Assembly: GCA_003402705.1 (NCBI GenBank)
Contig: QQNF01000025.1
Span: forward strand, 1 to 49,954
From: Verrucomicrobiota bacterium
GTDB lineage: Bacteria > Verrucomicrobiota > Verrucomicrobiia > Verrucomicrobiales > V1-33
Direction: 5' to 3'
Length of the DNA: 49,954 nt
Within the stretch, counting starts at the first letter, position 1. Each line of letters opens with the position of its first letter. Positions 41,689 to 49,792 of this stretch are shown here, piece after piece. A program made the position numbers and the translations under genes. A model generated the notes under the pieces. The model was not told the origin of the DNA and searched no databases. It saw nothing but the letters and a program-made list of their open reading frames with translations.

Positions 41689-42387
41689 TCAGGAGGATTC
41701 GAGGGAGCCGTCGCGCAGGACGAGAGTCCTGTCCCCGTGGTCTGCGAGCCGGGTATCGTGGGTGACGACCATGAGGGTTTTCCCTGATTCCGCAACCAGC
41801 GACAGCAGCAAATTCATGACATCGGCTCCGGTGCGGCTGTCGAGGTTGCCTGTGGGTTCGTCTGCGAAGAGGAAGGGAGGGTCGTTGACGAGGGCGCGGG
41901 CGATGGCGACGCGTTGCTGTTCGCCGCCGGAGAGTTCTGCTGGGAGGTGGTGGAGGCGGCTGCCGAGGCCGACTTGGTCGAGGAGGGAGGCGGCGCGGGA
42001 GCGGGCGTTGTGGCCGCCGATGATGGCTGGGAGGCAGACGTTTTCGAGGGCGGTGAGTTCTGGGAGGAGGAGGTAGTTCTGGAAGACGTAGCCGGTGAGT
42101 TGGTTGCGGAGGTCGGCCTGGGCGGCGTTGGTGCGGGAGTAGATGGAGTTGCCGTTGATGAGGACGGCGCCGCTGTCGGGTTTTTCGAGACCGCCGAGGA
42201 TGTAGAGGAGAGTGGTTTTGCCAGCGCCGGACGGGCCGCAGAGGAAGACTCGTTCGCCTTGGTGGACTGTGAAGCTGACCCCGCGGAGGACGTCGATGGT
42301 TTTTGGGCCGATTCTGAAGGTTTTTCTGATGGAGTCGGCGATGAGGCCTCCCCTTGGGGCGGAGGGAGCGGGGGGGGAAGGGGGCAC
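41689..42387 (-). CDS. ABC transporter ATPase, LolD/MacB type
   Basis: 232 residues. Walker A 'GPSGAGKTT', Q-loop 'YVFQNYLLLPELTALENV', signature 'LSGGEQQRVAIARAL', Walker B 'FLFADEPTGNLDS', H-loop 'VVTHD'. The 'PELTALENV..P' segment is typical of LolD and FtsE-like export ATPases. No permease gene is adjacent. 17 bp before ilvE. Confidence 0.88.
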   Translation of the reverse strand: MPPSPPAPSAPRGGLIADSIRKTFRIGPKTIDVLRGVSFTVHQGERVFLCGPSGAGKTTLLYILGGLEKPDSGAVLINGNSIYSRTNAAQADLRNQLTGYVFQNYLLLPELTALENVCLPAIIGGHNARSRAASLLDQVGLGSRLHHLPAELSGGEQQRVAIARALVNDPPFLFADEPTGNLDSRTGADVMNLLLSLVAESGKTLMVVTHDTRLADHGDRTLVLRDGSLESS

Positions 42388-42400
42388 TTGGCGAGAAAAA

Positions 42401-42431
42401 GGACGGCCGCCTGAATGTCAAGCGGCCGTCC
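42401..42431 (-). terminator. Intrinsic terminator of the AP2–H1-like gene
   Basis: Perfect 10-bp stem GGACGGCCGC/GCGGCCGTCC (42401-42410, 42422-42431) with an 11-base loop. On the minus strand it is followed directly by TTTTTCTCGC. Confidence 0.85.
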
Positions 42432-42501
42432 ATGGGCCTTGAGCGGCCGGGGATTCCCATGTCGCGGAGGAAGCCCGGCTGGTCAGGGTGGGTTGGTGTG
42501 G

Positions 42502-42900
42502 TTAGCGCTTCGCCTTTTTGGCAGCTTTCTTGGCGGCCTTTTTGGCTGGGGCGGCTTTTTTGGCCGGGGCTTTGGCGGCGGCCTTTTTAGCTGGGGCCTT
42601 GGCGGCGGCTTTTTTGGCCGGGGCTTTGACGGCTGGGGCCTTTTTGGAGGCCTTTTTGGAGACCGCGCGTTTGCGTGAGGCGGCTTCCTGCCGGTTTGGC
42701 GGGAGCTTGGTCACGAGAGTGTCGCGGTGTTCCTGAGCGGCCTTGAGGGCCTTGGATTTGCTGCCGTGGCCTTTGTCAGCGAAGAACTTCTGGTCGGTCT
42801 TGCCTTTGAAGGTGACGCGAACGTACCAGCCGTGGTTTTTCTTTTCAGGCTGGTCGATGCGGCTGACGCCGTACATTGGTCTTGGTGGTGGGATAGGCAT
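42502..42900 (-). CDS. AP2-like DNA-binding domain fused to histone H1-like lysine/alanine tail
   Basis: 132 residues from ATG 42900. N-terminal ~75 residues read 'YGVSRIDQPEKKNHGWYVRV' and 'FKGKTDQKFFADKGHGSKSK' then 'ALKAAQEHRDTL', the pattern of bacterial AP2/ERF-type domains (aromatic strands and a helix). Residues ~78-132 are a basic tail with repeated 'KAPAKKAAA' and 'AAKKAAKKAKR', like bacterial histone H1 proteins. Likely an abundant nucleoid-associated DNA binder. Flanked by its own terminator and a plausible promoter. Confidence 0.83.
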   Translation of the reverse strand: MPIPPPRPMYGVSRIDQPEKKNHGWYVRVTFKGKTDQKFFADKGHGSKSKALKAAQEHRDTLVTKLPPNRQEAASRKRAVSKKASKKAPAVKAPAKKAAAKAPAKKAAAKAPAKKAAPAKKAAKKAAKKAKR

Positions 42901-43015
42901 CGTGATGTCCTTTCTGGTATTGGTGTGTTGGTATTTTGGTAAGGCGAGAAGGATCCCGGGTGGGTCACCTATGGTGGTCTGCCATGTTAAGCGACGACTC
43001 CTTCTCCCCGACGAG
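42901..43015. other. Leader of the AP2–H1-like gene
   Basis: Mostly G-light, balanced DNA with a short stretch 'GGTATTGGTGTGTTGGTATTTTG' (given in two parts). Nothing else recognised. Confidence 0.3.
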
Positions 43016-43043
43016 AGGATAGGAGACGTAACGCCAGTGGCAA
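43016..43043 (-). promoter_or_regulatory. Possible sigma-70-like promoter for the AP2–H1-like gene
   Basis: On the minus strand: TTGCCA (43043-43038), 16-bp spacer, TATCCT (43021-43016), about 115 bp before the start codon. Matches to consensus are partial. Confidence 0.35.
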
Positions 43044-43080
43044 GTGTTAATTCGCATGAATTCGATGGCAATTCGTCATT

Positions 43081-43112
43081 CAATAGCATCGCACGATCGT
43101 GCGATGCTATTG
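43081..43112. repeat. Perfect 32-bp palindrome
   Basis: 16-bp arms meeting without a loop (CAATAGCATCGCACGA and its exact reverse complement). No T-run on either side, so not an ordinary terminator. It lies between the PBP gene end and the AP2–H1-like promoter. Confidence 0.85.
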
Positions 43113-43167
43113 TCAGGGGGTTCCTGAGTCCGGATGGGGGAGATCCTGACGGAAGGGGTGGCTGTGT

Positions 43168-43285
43168 TTGAGAGGGCTGGGTGGCGGAGACAAGGCTGGG
43201 AGGGCCTGCTACGGTGGGTGCTGTGCTTGAGAGGGCTGGGTGGCGGAGACAAGGCTGGGAGGGCCTTGATGCGGTGGGTGCTTTC
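43168..43285. repeat. 59-bp tandem duplication
   Basis: Two near-identical units beginning TTGAGAGGGCTGGGTGGCGG at 43168 and 43227. Confidence 0.7.
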
Positions 43286-43305
43286 GTGATCGCTGGCATT
43301 GAGGT

Positions 43306-43324
43306 CACAGGCAGGATGCCTGTG
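43306..43324. repeat. TGCCTGTG palindromic repeat, copy 6
   Basis: Perfect CACAGGCA-GGA-TGCCTGTG, 12 bp after the leftward PBP gene's stop. Confidence 0.75.
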
Positions 43325-43336
43325 CGAGGGTGCTGG

Positions 43337-45433
43337 CTAACGGTTGGGGTGGAGAGGGCAGGATCCTGCGGGGATGGAGTCGGCGGGGAGGGATTCGCGG
43401 ACGAGCGGGCCTTTGCAGTGCGGGCCGGCGGGGCGGCCGGAGAGCGGGCAGAGGGAGACGGTGCGGATGGGAGGTGAGCGGAAGTTGCCGCCGCGATAGC
43501 CTGAGGATTCTGCGCGGCGCATGATGGCGGACCAGATGGGAGCGGCGAGGGAGCTGCCTGAGCCGTCGGTGATGATGGGAGAGGAGTTGTCGAGACCGAT
43601 CCAGATGCCGCAGGAGACGCGAGGGTTGAAGCCGATGAACCATGCGTCACGGGAGTCGTCGGTGGTTCCGGTTTTGCCGCCGACAGGACCTGTGAGGCCG
43701 GCGCGGGCGATATCGGGGGCGGTGCCGCCGGGCTGGCAGACCTTGAGGAGCATCTGTGAGGTGAGCCATGCGGTGGCGGGGGTGAGGGCGTCTGTGGAGA
43801 TGATGCCGCTGCGGAAGACGAGACGGCCTGCGGCGTCGGAGATGTGGTCGATGATGTAGGGGCGGGAGCGTTTGCCGCCGTTTGGGAAGATGGAGTAGGC
43901 GCTGACGAGGTCTTCGAGGATGACGCCGGTGTTGCCGAGATAGAGTTGAGCGGAGTCGGTGGCAGGGTCGCCGAGGCCGCAGTTGATGGCGGTGTTGCGG
44001 ACGGTGGGGATGCCGGCGAGTTCGCCGGCGCGGACGGCCATGGTATTGCGGGATTGGGCGAGGCCCCAATCGGCGCGCTGGAGCCCGCGCCATGAGCGGT
44101 CAGCGTTGGCGGGTTGGAAGAGGGCGTCGCTTGCGGAGCGGATGTCGCCGGGTTGGAGAGGGTCGTCGCTGAGGAGAGATGCGGGGAGGAGGCCTTTGGA
44201 GATGGCGGCGGCGTAGACGAAGGGTTTGAAGACGGAGCCGGCCTGACGTTTGGCGAGCTGGGCGCGATTGAAGCTGGTGTGGGAGGAGTCGCGGCCGCCG
44301 ACGCTGGCGAGGACGGCGCCGGAGTGATTTTCGATGATGGTGACGGCGCCCTGGAGGTAGGCTGGGGTGGCGGTCGGGTTAGATGCGAGGGAGTTGATGA
44401 AATCGGTGCGGCGCTGGTGGGAGAAGCCGGGGAGGCGTTCGATGCGGTTGAGTTCGGAGGCGAGGATGGATTCGGCGGCGGCCTGGAGGCTGGAGTTGAT
44501 AGTAGTGTGGATGAAGAGCCCGCCGTCTTCGATGTCTGAGGCGTCGAGGAAGCGAGCGAGGTCGCGGCGGACGGCGTCGAGGGCCCATGAGGCGCGGGGT
44601 GCGGGAGGTTCCGGGAGGACGGAGGTGGAGGTGTTTTTGGCGTGGACGGCGGCATCCGGGGAGAGGCGGCCGGTGGTGACCATGCGGTCGATGACCATGT
44701 TGCGGCCGCTGACGGCGGCCTTGTAGTGGCGGAAGGGAGAGAAGAGGTTTGGGCCGCGGATGATGGCGGCGAGCATGGCGGCCTCGTCGATGCGGAGGGC
44801 GATGGCGGGTTTGCCGAAGTAGGAGAGGGAGGCGCGTTCGATGCCGTGGATACCGGTGCCGAAGAAGATGCGATTGACGTAGAGTTCGAGGATCTGGTCT
44901 TTGGAGAGGGCGGCTTCGATGCGGCGGGCGAGGGCGATTTCGAGGAGCTTGCGGTGAGTGGATCTGTCGGTGGTGAGGCCGAAGCTATTGCGGGCGAGCT
45001 GCATGGTGATGGTGCTGGCTCCCTGGCGGGCACCGTCTGTGAGGCGTCGGTAGGTGGCGCGGGCGAGGCCCTTGAGGTCGAAGCCGTGGTGGGAGTAGAA
45101 GCGGTCGTCTTCACGGGCGAGGAGTGCCTGGAGGAAGAGCGGGGAGACCTTGGAGAGAGGGACGGGCTGACGGTCTTCGCCGTGGAGGCGGCCGATTTCG
45201 CGGCCTGCGGCATCGAAGACGATGCTGCGGGCGGGCATGCGGGAGAGGTCAGCGAGGTCGTAGCGAGAGGCGAGCCAGCCGTAGATGAGTTCGAAGGCGG
45301 CGAAGAGGGCTAGGGTGAGGAAGGCGAGGCGGAGGGGCCAGCGGAGGAACCATGGGAGTGCGGCGATGCGGCGGCGCGTGCGGGGGAAGAGCCGAGGAGA
45401 GGGCGTGGAGGCGTGGGGCTCCTTGCTGGGCAT
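43337..45433 (-). CDS. Class A penicillin-binding protein (bifunctional transglycosylase/transpeptidase)
   Basis: 698 residues. A TM anchor (~32-52) precedes a GT51 transglycosylase: 'REDDRFYSHHGFD' with the catalytic Glu (E108) and 'GASTITMQLARN'. The transpeptidase has S400-x-x-K403 ('SVFK'), S461-R-N463 and K587-T-G. Both activities look intact. It polymerises and cross-links peptidoglycan outside the inner membrane. 17 bp after the AI-2E family gene, with which it is likely cotranscribed. Confidence 0.93.
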   Translation of the reverse strand: MPSKEPHASTPSPRLFPRTRRRIAALPWFLRWPLRLAFLTLALFAAFELIYGWLASRYDLADLSRMPARSIVFDAAGREIGRLHGEDRQPVPLSKVSPLFLQALLAREDDRFYSHHGFDLKGLARATYRRLTDGARQGASTITMQLARNSFGLTTDRSTHRKLLEIALARRIEAALSKDQILELYVNRIFFGTGIHGIERASLSYFGKPAIALRIDEAAMLAAIIRGPNLFSPFRHYKAAVSGRNMVIDRMVTTGRLSPDAAVHAKNTSTSVLPEPPAPRASWALDAVRRDLARFLDASDIEDGGLFIHTTINSSLQAAAESILASELNRIERLPGFSHQRRTDFINSLASNPTATPAYLQGAVTIIENHSGAVLASVGGRDSSHTSFNRAQLAKRQAGSVFKPFVYAAAISKGLLPASLLSDDPLQPGDIRSASDALFQPANADRSWRGLQRADWGLAQSRNTMAVRAGELAGIPTVRNTAINCGLGDPATDSAQLYLGNTGVILEDLVSAYSIFPNGGKRSRPYIIDHISDAAGRLVFRSGIISTDALTPATAWLTSQMLLKVCQPGGTAPDIARAGLTGPVGGKTGTTDDSRDAWFIGFNPRVSCGIWIGLDNSSPIITDGSGSSLAAPIWSAIMRRAESSGYRGGNFRSPPIRTVSLCPLSGRPAGPHCKGPLVRESLPADSIPAGSCPLHPNR

Positions 45434-45450
45434 GTGCTGGGGCTGGGGAG

Positions 45451-46941
45451 TCAGGGGGCTGAGCGCGGGAGGACGCGTCGTTCCCAGAGGTAGCGGCGGA
45501 AGATGACCTTGACTGAGGCGGTGAGGGGGACGGCGAGGAGAGCGCCGAGGAGACCGCCGATGAGGAGGGACCAGAAGAGGACGGAGAAGATGACGGTGAG
45601 CGGGTGGAGGCCGACGGCATCGCCGACGATGCGAGGGGCGGTGACGAGGGAATTGACCTGCTGGACGAGGATGAAGATGCCGCTGACGATGAGCGGGTAG
45701 GCCCAGACCTGTTCGATGCCAGCGAAGCCGTGGAGGAGGGAGCCGTCTGGTGCTGTCTGGGAGAAGTGGGTGATGGAGATGGCGATGGCGGCGAGCCAGC
45801 AGAGGAGATTACCGACGTAGGGGATGAGGCCGAGGATGGCGACGAAGACCCCGATGAGGAGAGCGTAGGGGAGGCCGATGAGGGAGAGACTGATGCCGAC
45901 GAAGAGCCCGTCGATGAGACTGACGAGCATCTGTCCGCGGAAGAAGGCGATGAGGTAGCCGTTGATCTCGCTGAGGGTATTGACGAGTTCGGCTTTGAAT
46001 TGTGAGGCGCGGAGAGGGAGGTAGTGGCTCCAGTTTTGCTTGATGGCGGCGCTTTCCTTGAGGAAGTAGTAGAGGTAGAGCGGGACGAGGAAGAAGCCGA
46101 CGATGTAGCCGAAGGCACCGGCTGCGCCTTGGAAGGTGGTGCTGATGAAGGCGATGGAGCGGGAGGTGATTTCGTTGCCGTGGCGAGCGAGCCACTGGGT
46201 GAGGCGAGGGTCGGAGAAGCCTGCTTTGGGTTTGCCGGCGGCGGTGGTGGAGCGCTGAGCGGAGACTGGGAGTGAGAGGATGAGGCCTGGGGCGACGGTG
46301 CGGCCGGCGTTTTCGAGTTCGAGTTCAGCGGAGGAGAGCCCGTAGCCTGCGGCGATGCTGGAGAGGGATTCGCCTTGTTCGACGGTGTGGGTGCGAGGCG
46401 GGGGGAGGTCTGGCGAAGGGTCAGGCTGGGCTGGGGTGGAGGTGGGCGGGGAGAAGCTGGCGACGATGCGGTCGAAGCTGGCGACGGTGTCGTGGACGAA
46501 GTGGCTGACGCTATCGAGCCATGTGTCGCGGTTGCTGCGGATGATGCGTGCGCCCTGGCTGATGGTGGGGACGGCGACGGAGAGGAAGAGGAGGAGGAGG
46601 AGCGCGTGGAAGCCGATCCAGATAGTGATCATGGCGCGGAATCTGGAGACACCGCGGGCGTGGAGGCGAGCGACGAGAGGGTCGAGGAGGTAGGCGAGGA
46701 TGCCAGCGAAGGCGACGGGGACGAGGACTGGCTGGAGGAACTGGAGGACCCTGGCGACGACGCCGAGGGAGAAGACGGCGATGGTTGCGATGGCGAGGAG
46801 GGAGCCTGCGGTGAGGGCGGTCCAGAGACAGCGGCGCTGGAAGTCAGTGGGCCAGCCGCGGCGTGGAGGGTTGGCGGGAGGGACTGGGGATGGCGGAGTA
46901 TCCACGGGGAGGGATCGAAGCGCGGGGAGAGGGCTGGGCAA
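45451..46941 (-). CDS. AI-2E/PerM family transporter with inserted LysM domain
   Basis: 496 residues. N- and C-terminal parts carry the AI-2E exporter/PerM membrane core ('LVPVAFAGILAYLLDPLV', 'RGQMLVSLIDGLFVGISLSL', 'PYALLIGVFVAILGLIPYVG', 'PLTVIFSVLFWSLLIGGLLGALLAVPL'). Between the early helices and the rest, a Pro-rich linker (~164-182) leads into a LysM module (~183-225: 'RTHTVEQGESLSSIAAGYGL', 'ENAGRTVAPGLILSLP'). This would place a glycan-binding domain in an extracytoplasmic loop. It lies between DUF885 and a class A PBP. Confidence 0.87.
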   Translation of the reverse strand: MPSPLPALRSLPVDTPPSPVPPANPPRRGWPTDFQRRCLWTALTAGSLLAIATIAVFSLGVVARVLQFLQPVLVPVAFAGILAYLLDPLVARLHARGVSRFRAMITIWIGFHALLLLLFLSVAVPTISQGARIIRSNRDTWLDSVSHFVHDTVASFDRIVASFSPPTSTPAQPDPSPDLPPPRTHTVEQGESLSSIAAGYGLSSAELELENAGRTVAPGLILSLPVSAQRSTTAAGKPKAGFSDPRLTQWLARHGNEITSRSIAFISTTFQGAAGAFGYIVGFFLVPLYLYYFLKESAAIKQNWSHYLPLRASQFKAELVNTLSEINGYLIAFFRGQMLVSLIDGLFVGISLSLIGLPYALLIGVFVAILGLIPYVGNLLCWLAAIAISITHFSQTAPDGSLLHGFAGIEQVWAYPLIVSGIFILVQQVNSLVTAPRIVGDAVGLHPLTVIFSVLFWSLLIGGLLGALLAVPLTASVKVIFRRYLWERRVLPRSAP

Positions 46942-46963
46942 TCGCGGACTTGGGGAGAGCGGG

Positions 46964-48676
46964 TCAGGGGTTGGCGAAGCGCCATGAAGGTTGCCAGTCG
47001 CGAGCGGGCGGGTTTTTGGTGAGGGCGGCGCGGATGAGTTCGATGGGGATGGCGTTCTGGGCGAGGACGGCGTCGTGGAAGTCGCGCGGGGACATGGTGC
47101 CGGAGGTGACGAGATCTTTGTGGAGGGCGCGGAGCTGGAGACCGCCGAGCATGTAGGCGGCCTGGTAGAGTGGGCCGTAGGAGCCGCCGATGTAGCGGCG
47201 GACCTCGCTGGTGGCGCCGGATTTTTCGTGGCCGACGCGATCGGTGAGGAAAGCGATCATTTCGTCAGGGGACATGGAGCCGAGGTGGAAGCGGAGGGAG
47301 ACGATGATGCGTGCGCAGCGGTGCATGCGCCAGAAGAGCATGCCGGCGCGGTCTTCTGGGGATTCGGCGTAGTTGAGGTCCCAGAAGAGCATTTCCCAGT
47401 GGAGGGCCCAGCCTTCGACGTAGAATGGGGTGTAGAAGAGGGAGCGCCATGTGCGGTTTCTGGCGGAGGCGAAGCGCTGGAGGTGGTGTCCGGGGATGAG
47501 TTCGTGTGGGGTGACGATGCGCATGAAGTGGCGGTTATTGCCGCGCATGGCGGCGATTTTGTCGTCGTGGGGCATGGAGTCGGTGGGATAGGCGACGCGC
47601 ATGGCGGGCTGGCCGTAGACGGCGTAGGGCATGGTTTTCTGGGCGTCTGGCGGGATCATTTCGAGACGCCAGATTTCCTCGGCGAAGGGAGGGATGGAGA
47701 CGAGATGGTGTTGTTTGAGGAAGTTGATGGAGCGGTTGGCTTCGGCAACGGCGAGGGCTGGCTGGCCGCCTGGGGGGACGTGGGCGAGTTTGATTTTTTC
47801 GATGGCTCCTTTGGGGGTGGTGCCCATGGCGGTGGCGGCGGTGGCGAGTTGGGATTCGCACCATGAGAACTCGCGATTGGCGATGTCGATGAGTTCTTCT
47901 GGGGAGTAGGGGATCATTTCGTGGGCGAGGCCTGCGGAGAGGGCGGCGGCTCCGATGGGGTCGCCGACGAGCGGGTCATCGGCGTTGCCTTTCTGGGAGG
48001 CGAGGTCTTCGCGGAGGAATTTGGCGTGGGCTTCGAGGGCGTCGCGGAGGGAGGCGTAGGGTTGGCGGACCCACCATGAGAAGTCGGGCTGGAAGCCGTC
48101 GTGGAAGCGGAACCATGCTTCGAGGGATTCGCGGATGGCGTCGGTGGCGGCGGCGGCGCGGAGGGCGGTGGACGGGGGGATGGGAGGTGATTCCTTGCGA
48201 TCGGTGGCGGCCTTGCGTTCAGCGGCTAGGGAATCGCGGAGGGATTTGAGAGGAGCGGAGAGCGTGGCGAGGGCGGCGGCGGAGGATTCGGGGTCGGCGC
48301 TGGTGCGCTGGAGGCGGGCGGTGGCGAGTTGCTGGATGGGTTTACGGAAGGGGAGGAGCGGTTCCATCTGCGCTAGCCGCTGGCGGGCGAGGGAGGATTC
48401 TGCGGATTCGTGGCGGAGATGGGCGCGGAGGAGATGCCAGTCGATTTTGTCATCGATGGAGAGGGCGTCCCATGGGAGGGTGTCGAGCCTAGCGAGCCAG
48501 TCGCGGGTGAGATGGTCTTCGCGGTCGGCGAGGGTTTCGGACCATGGGATGGGGAAGGATTCGCGGACGTTCTGGGCGTCGGCGCGGTATTCGGAGATGA
48601 GGTCTGGGAGGGCGGCGTTGAGGTGTGAGGAAGCCGCGAGGGAGATGAGGGTGAGAAAGAGGGAGAGCGGGCGCAT
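46964..48676 (-). CDS. Secreted DUF885 zinc peptidase-like protein
   Basis: 570 residues from ATG 48676, with a signal peptide ('LFLTLISLAASSHLNA'). The 'HELIPGHH' motif (391-398) gives two His and the general-base Glu; E421 in 'VEGWALHWE' is the likely third ligand. DUF885 proteins are uncharacterised M32/M3-like metallopeptidases, periplasmic or outer-membrane. First of three genes with AI-2E·LysM and PBP at 22- and 17-bp spacings, suggesting a cell-wall role. Confidence 0.88.
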   Translation of the reverse strand: MRPLSLFLTLISLAASSHLNAALPDLISEYRADAQNVRESFPIPWSETLADREDHLTRDWLARLDTLPWDALSIDDKIDWHLLRAHLRHESAESSLARQRLAQMEPLLPFRKPIQQLATARLQRTSADPESSAAALATLSAPLKSLRDSLAAERKAATDRKESPPIPPSTALRAAAATDAIRESLEAWFRFHDGFQPDFSWWVRQPYASLRDALEAHAKFLREDLASQKGNADDPLVGDPIGAAALSAGLAHEMIPYSPEELIDIANREFSWCESQLATAATAMGTTPKGAIEKIKLAHVPPGGQPALAVAEANRSINFLKQHHLVSIPPFAEEIWRLEMIPPDAQKTMPYAVYGQPAMRVAYPTDSMPHDDKIAAMRGNNRHFMRIVTPHELIPGHHLQRFASARNRTWRSLFYTPFYVEGWALHWEMLFWDLNYAESPEDRAGMLFWRMHRCARIIVSLRFHLGSMSPDEMIAFLTDRVGHEKSGATSEVRRYIGGSYGPLYQAAYMLGGLQLRALHKDLVTSGTMSPRDFHDAVLAQNAIPIELIRAALTKNPPARDWQPSWRFANP

Positions 48677-48744
48677 GGGGAAGGAGTAGGTGGCGTGGCG
48701 GGGGTGGGCGAGGGGAAATGGGGCGGGGTGCGGGCGGGCAGCAG

Positions 48745-48777
48745 AAGGCCCGACAGCGGCTGGCGCGGTCGGGCCTT
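48745..48777 (-). terminator. Hairpin terminator after the alpha/beta hydrolase
   Basis: Perfect 10-bp stem AAGGCCCGAC/GTCGGGCCTT (48745-48754, 48768-48777), 13-base loop, weak T-tract. Lies 24 bp after the hydrolase stop. Confidence 0.6.
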
Positions 48778-48800
48778 GAGAGAGGAGAGATGCTATGGGG

Positions 48801-49613
48801 TCAGGAACCGCTGTGTTTGAGGAGGAAGTCGGTGCTGCGCTGATTGAAGCCGTCGAGGCATTCCCAGTGGAAGGCGTGGCCAGCGTTGTCGAAGAGGTGG
48901 AGTTCTGCGTTGGGGATGTGAGCGGCGAGTTCTTCGCCCATCCAGCGCGGGGTGAAGATGTCGTTTTTGCCACCGATGACGAGGCAGGGGGCTTTGATGC
49001 TGGGGAGGTCGGCGAGGACGTGGTGGGAGATGCAGGCGTCGGCCTGGCCTTCGAGGGCGTGGAGCGGTTGAGGGGCTGGGTTGCCTGCGGCGTCGAGGAG
49101 CCCCTGGGCGAGGCCCATGGCGGCTTCGTCGTTGTCCCAGAATGGTTTGGTGAAGATGAGGAGCTGGACGTAGCGCATCATGTCTTCTGGGCGGAGGTGA
49201 GCCTTGATGGCTTTGAAGTGTTCGAAGATGGATTTGCCGTAGTTGTCGAGGCGGGCCCATGTGCACATGAGGACGGCGCTTTTGACTTTTTCCGGGTGCC
49301 GGAGGGCGAGTTGCTGGGCGATGATGCCGCCCATGGAGCAGCCGACGATGTGGGCTTTTTTGATGCCGAGGGCGTCCATGAGACCGGCGTAGTCGTCGGC
49401 CATCATGGCGCTTGTGTATGGGCCGGCGGGTTTATCGGAGAGGCCGACGCCGCGGTTGTCGCCGAGGATGCAGCGGAAGTGTTTTTCCCAGACGGAGGCG
49501 TGGGCTTCCCAGACGCCGCCTGGGGCGGTGATGCCCATGATGCAGATGACGGGTTCGCCGGAACCGCGTTCTTCGTAGTGCATTTCGATACCGTTGGTTT
49601 TGACAGAGGGCAT
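48801..49613 (-). CDS. Alpha/beta hydrolase
   Basis: 270 residues. 'ICIMGITAPGGVW' oxyanion region, nucleophile S93 in 'VGCSMGG', acid D218 in 'GGKNDIFTP' and His246 in 'DNAGHAFHWE'. 'DNRGVGLSDKP' is conserved in dehalogenase/esterase-type members (3-oxoadipate enol-lactonase-like). Cytoplasmic; substrate unknown. Own transcription unit closed by a hairpin. Confidence 0.85.
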   Translation of the reverse strand: MPSVKTNGIEMHYEERGSGEPVICIMGITAPGGVWEAHASVWEKHFRCILGDNRGVGLSDKPAGPYTSAMMADDYAGLMDALGIKKAHIVGCSMGGIIAQQLALRHPEKVKSAVLMCTWARLDNYGKSIFEHFKAIKAHLRPEDMMRYVQLLIFTKPFWDNDEAAMGLAQGLLDAAGNPAPQPLHALEGQADACISHHVLADLPSIKAPCLVIGGKNDIFTPRWMGEELAAHIPNAELHLFDNAGHAFHWECLDGFNQRSTDFLLKHSGS

Positions 49614-49792
49614 GGGAGTGGGGGTTGGGGGGTGAAGGGAGAGGTGCCTGTTGTAGGCAGGCGGGGGCGCGATGCCAGTGATTTGTTGCGGATAGCGGGG
49701 ATGGGTGCAGGGGAATGCTGGTGGGAAGAGGGTACGCGGATCTGGGGAGAGGCTGGGGTTGATGGTTTGGGGTTGGGCAGGCAGAGAGGGGG
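49614..49792. other. Divergent intergenic region
   Basis: G-rich DNA with no recognised element; it should hold the promoters for the leftward hydrolase and the rightward YdjC-like gene. Confidence 0.3.

Noticed and set aside
43081..43112. 32-bp palindrome as the PBP gene terminator
   Set aside because: It is over 220 bp past the stop and lacks a T-run on the relevant strand.
42502..45213. 903-codon minus frame spanning the AP2–H1-like gene and most of the PBP gene
   Set aside because: Only its last 132 codons are protein-like; the rest is a Ser/Pro-rich shadow of the PBP gene in another frame.
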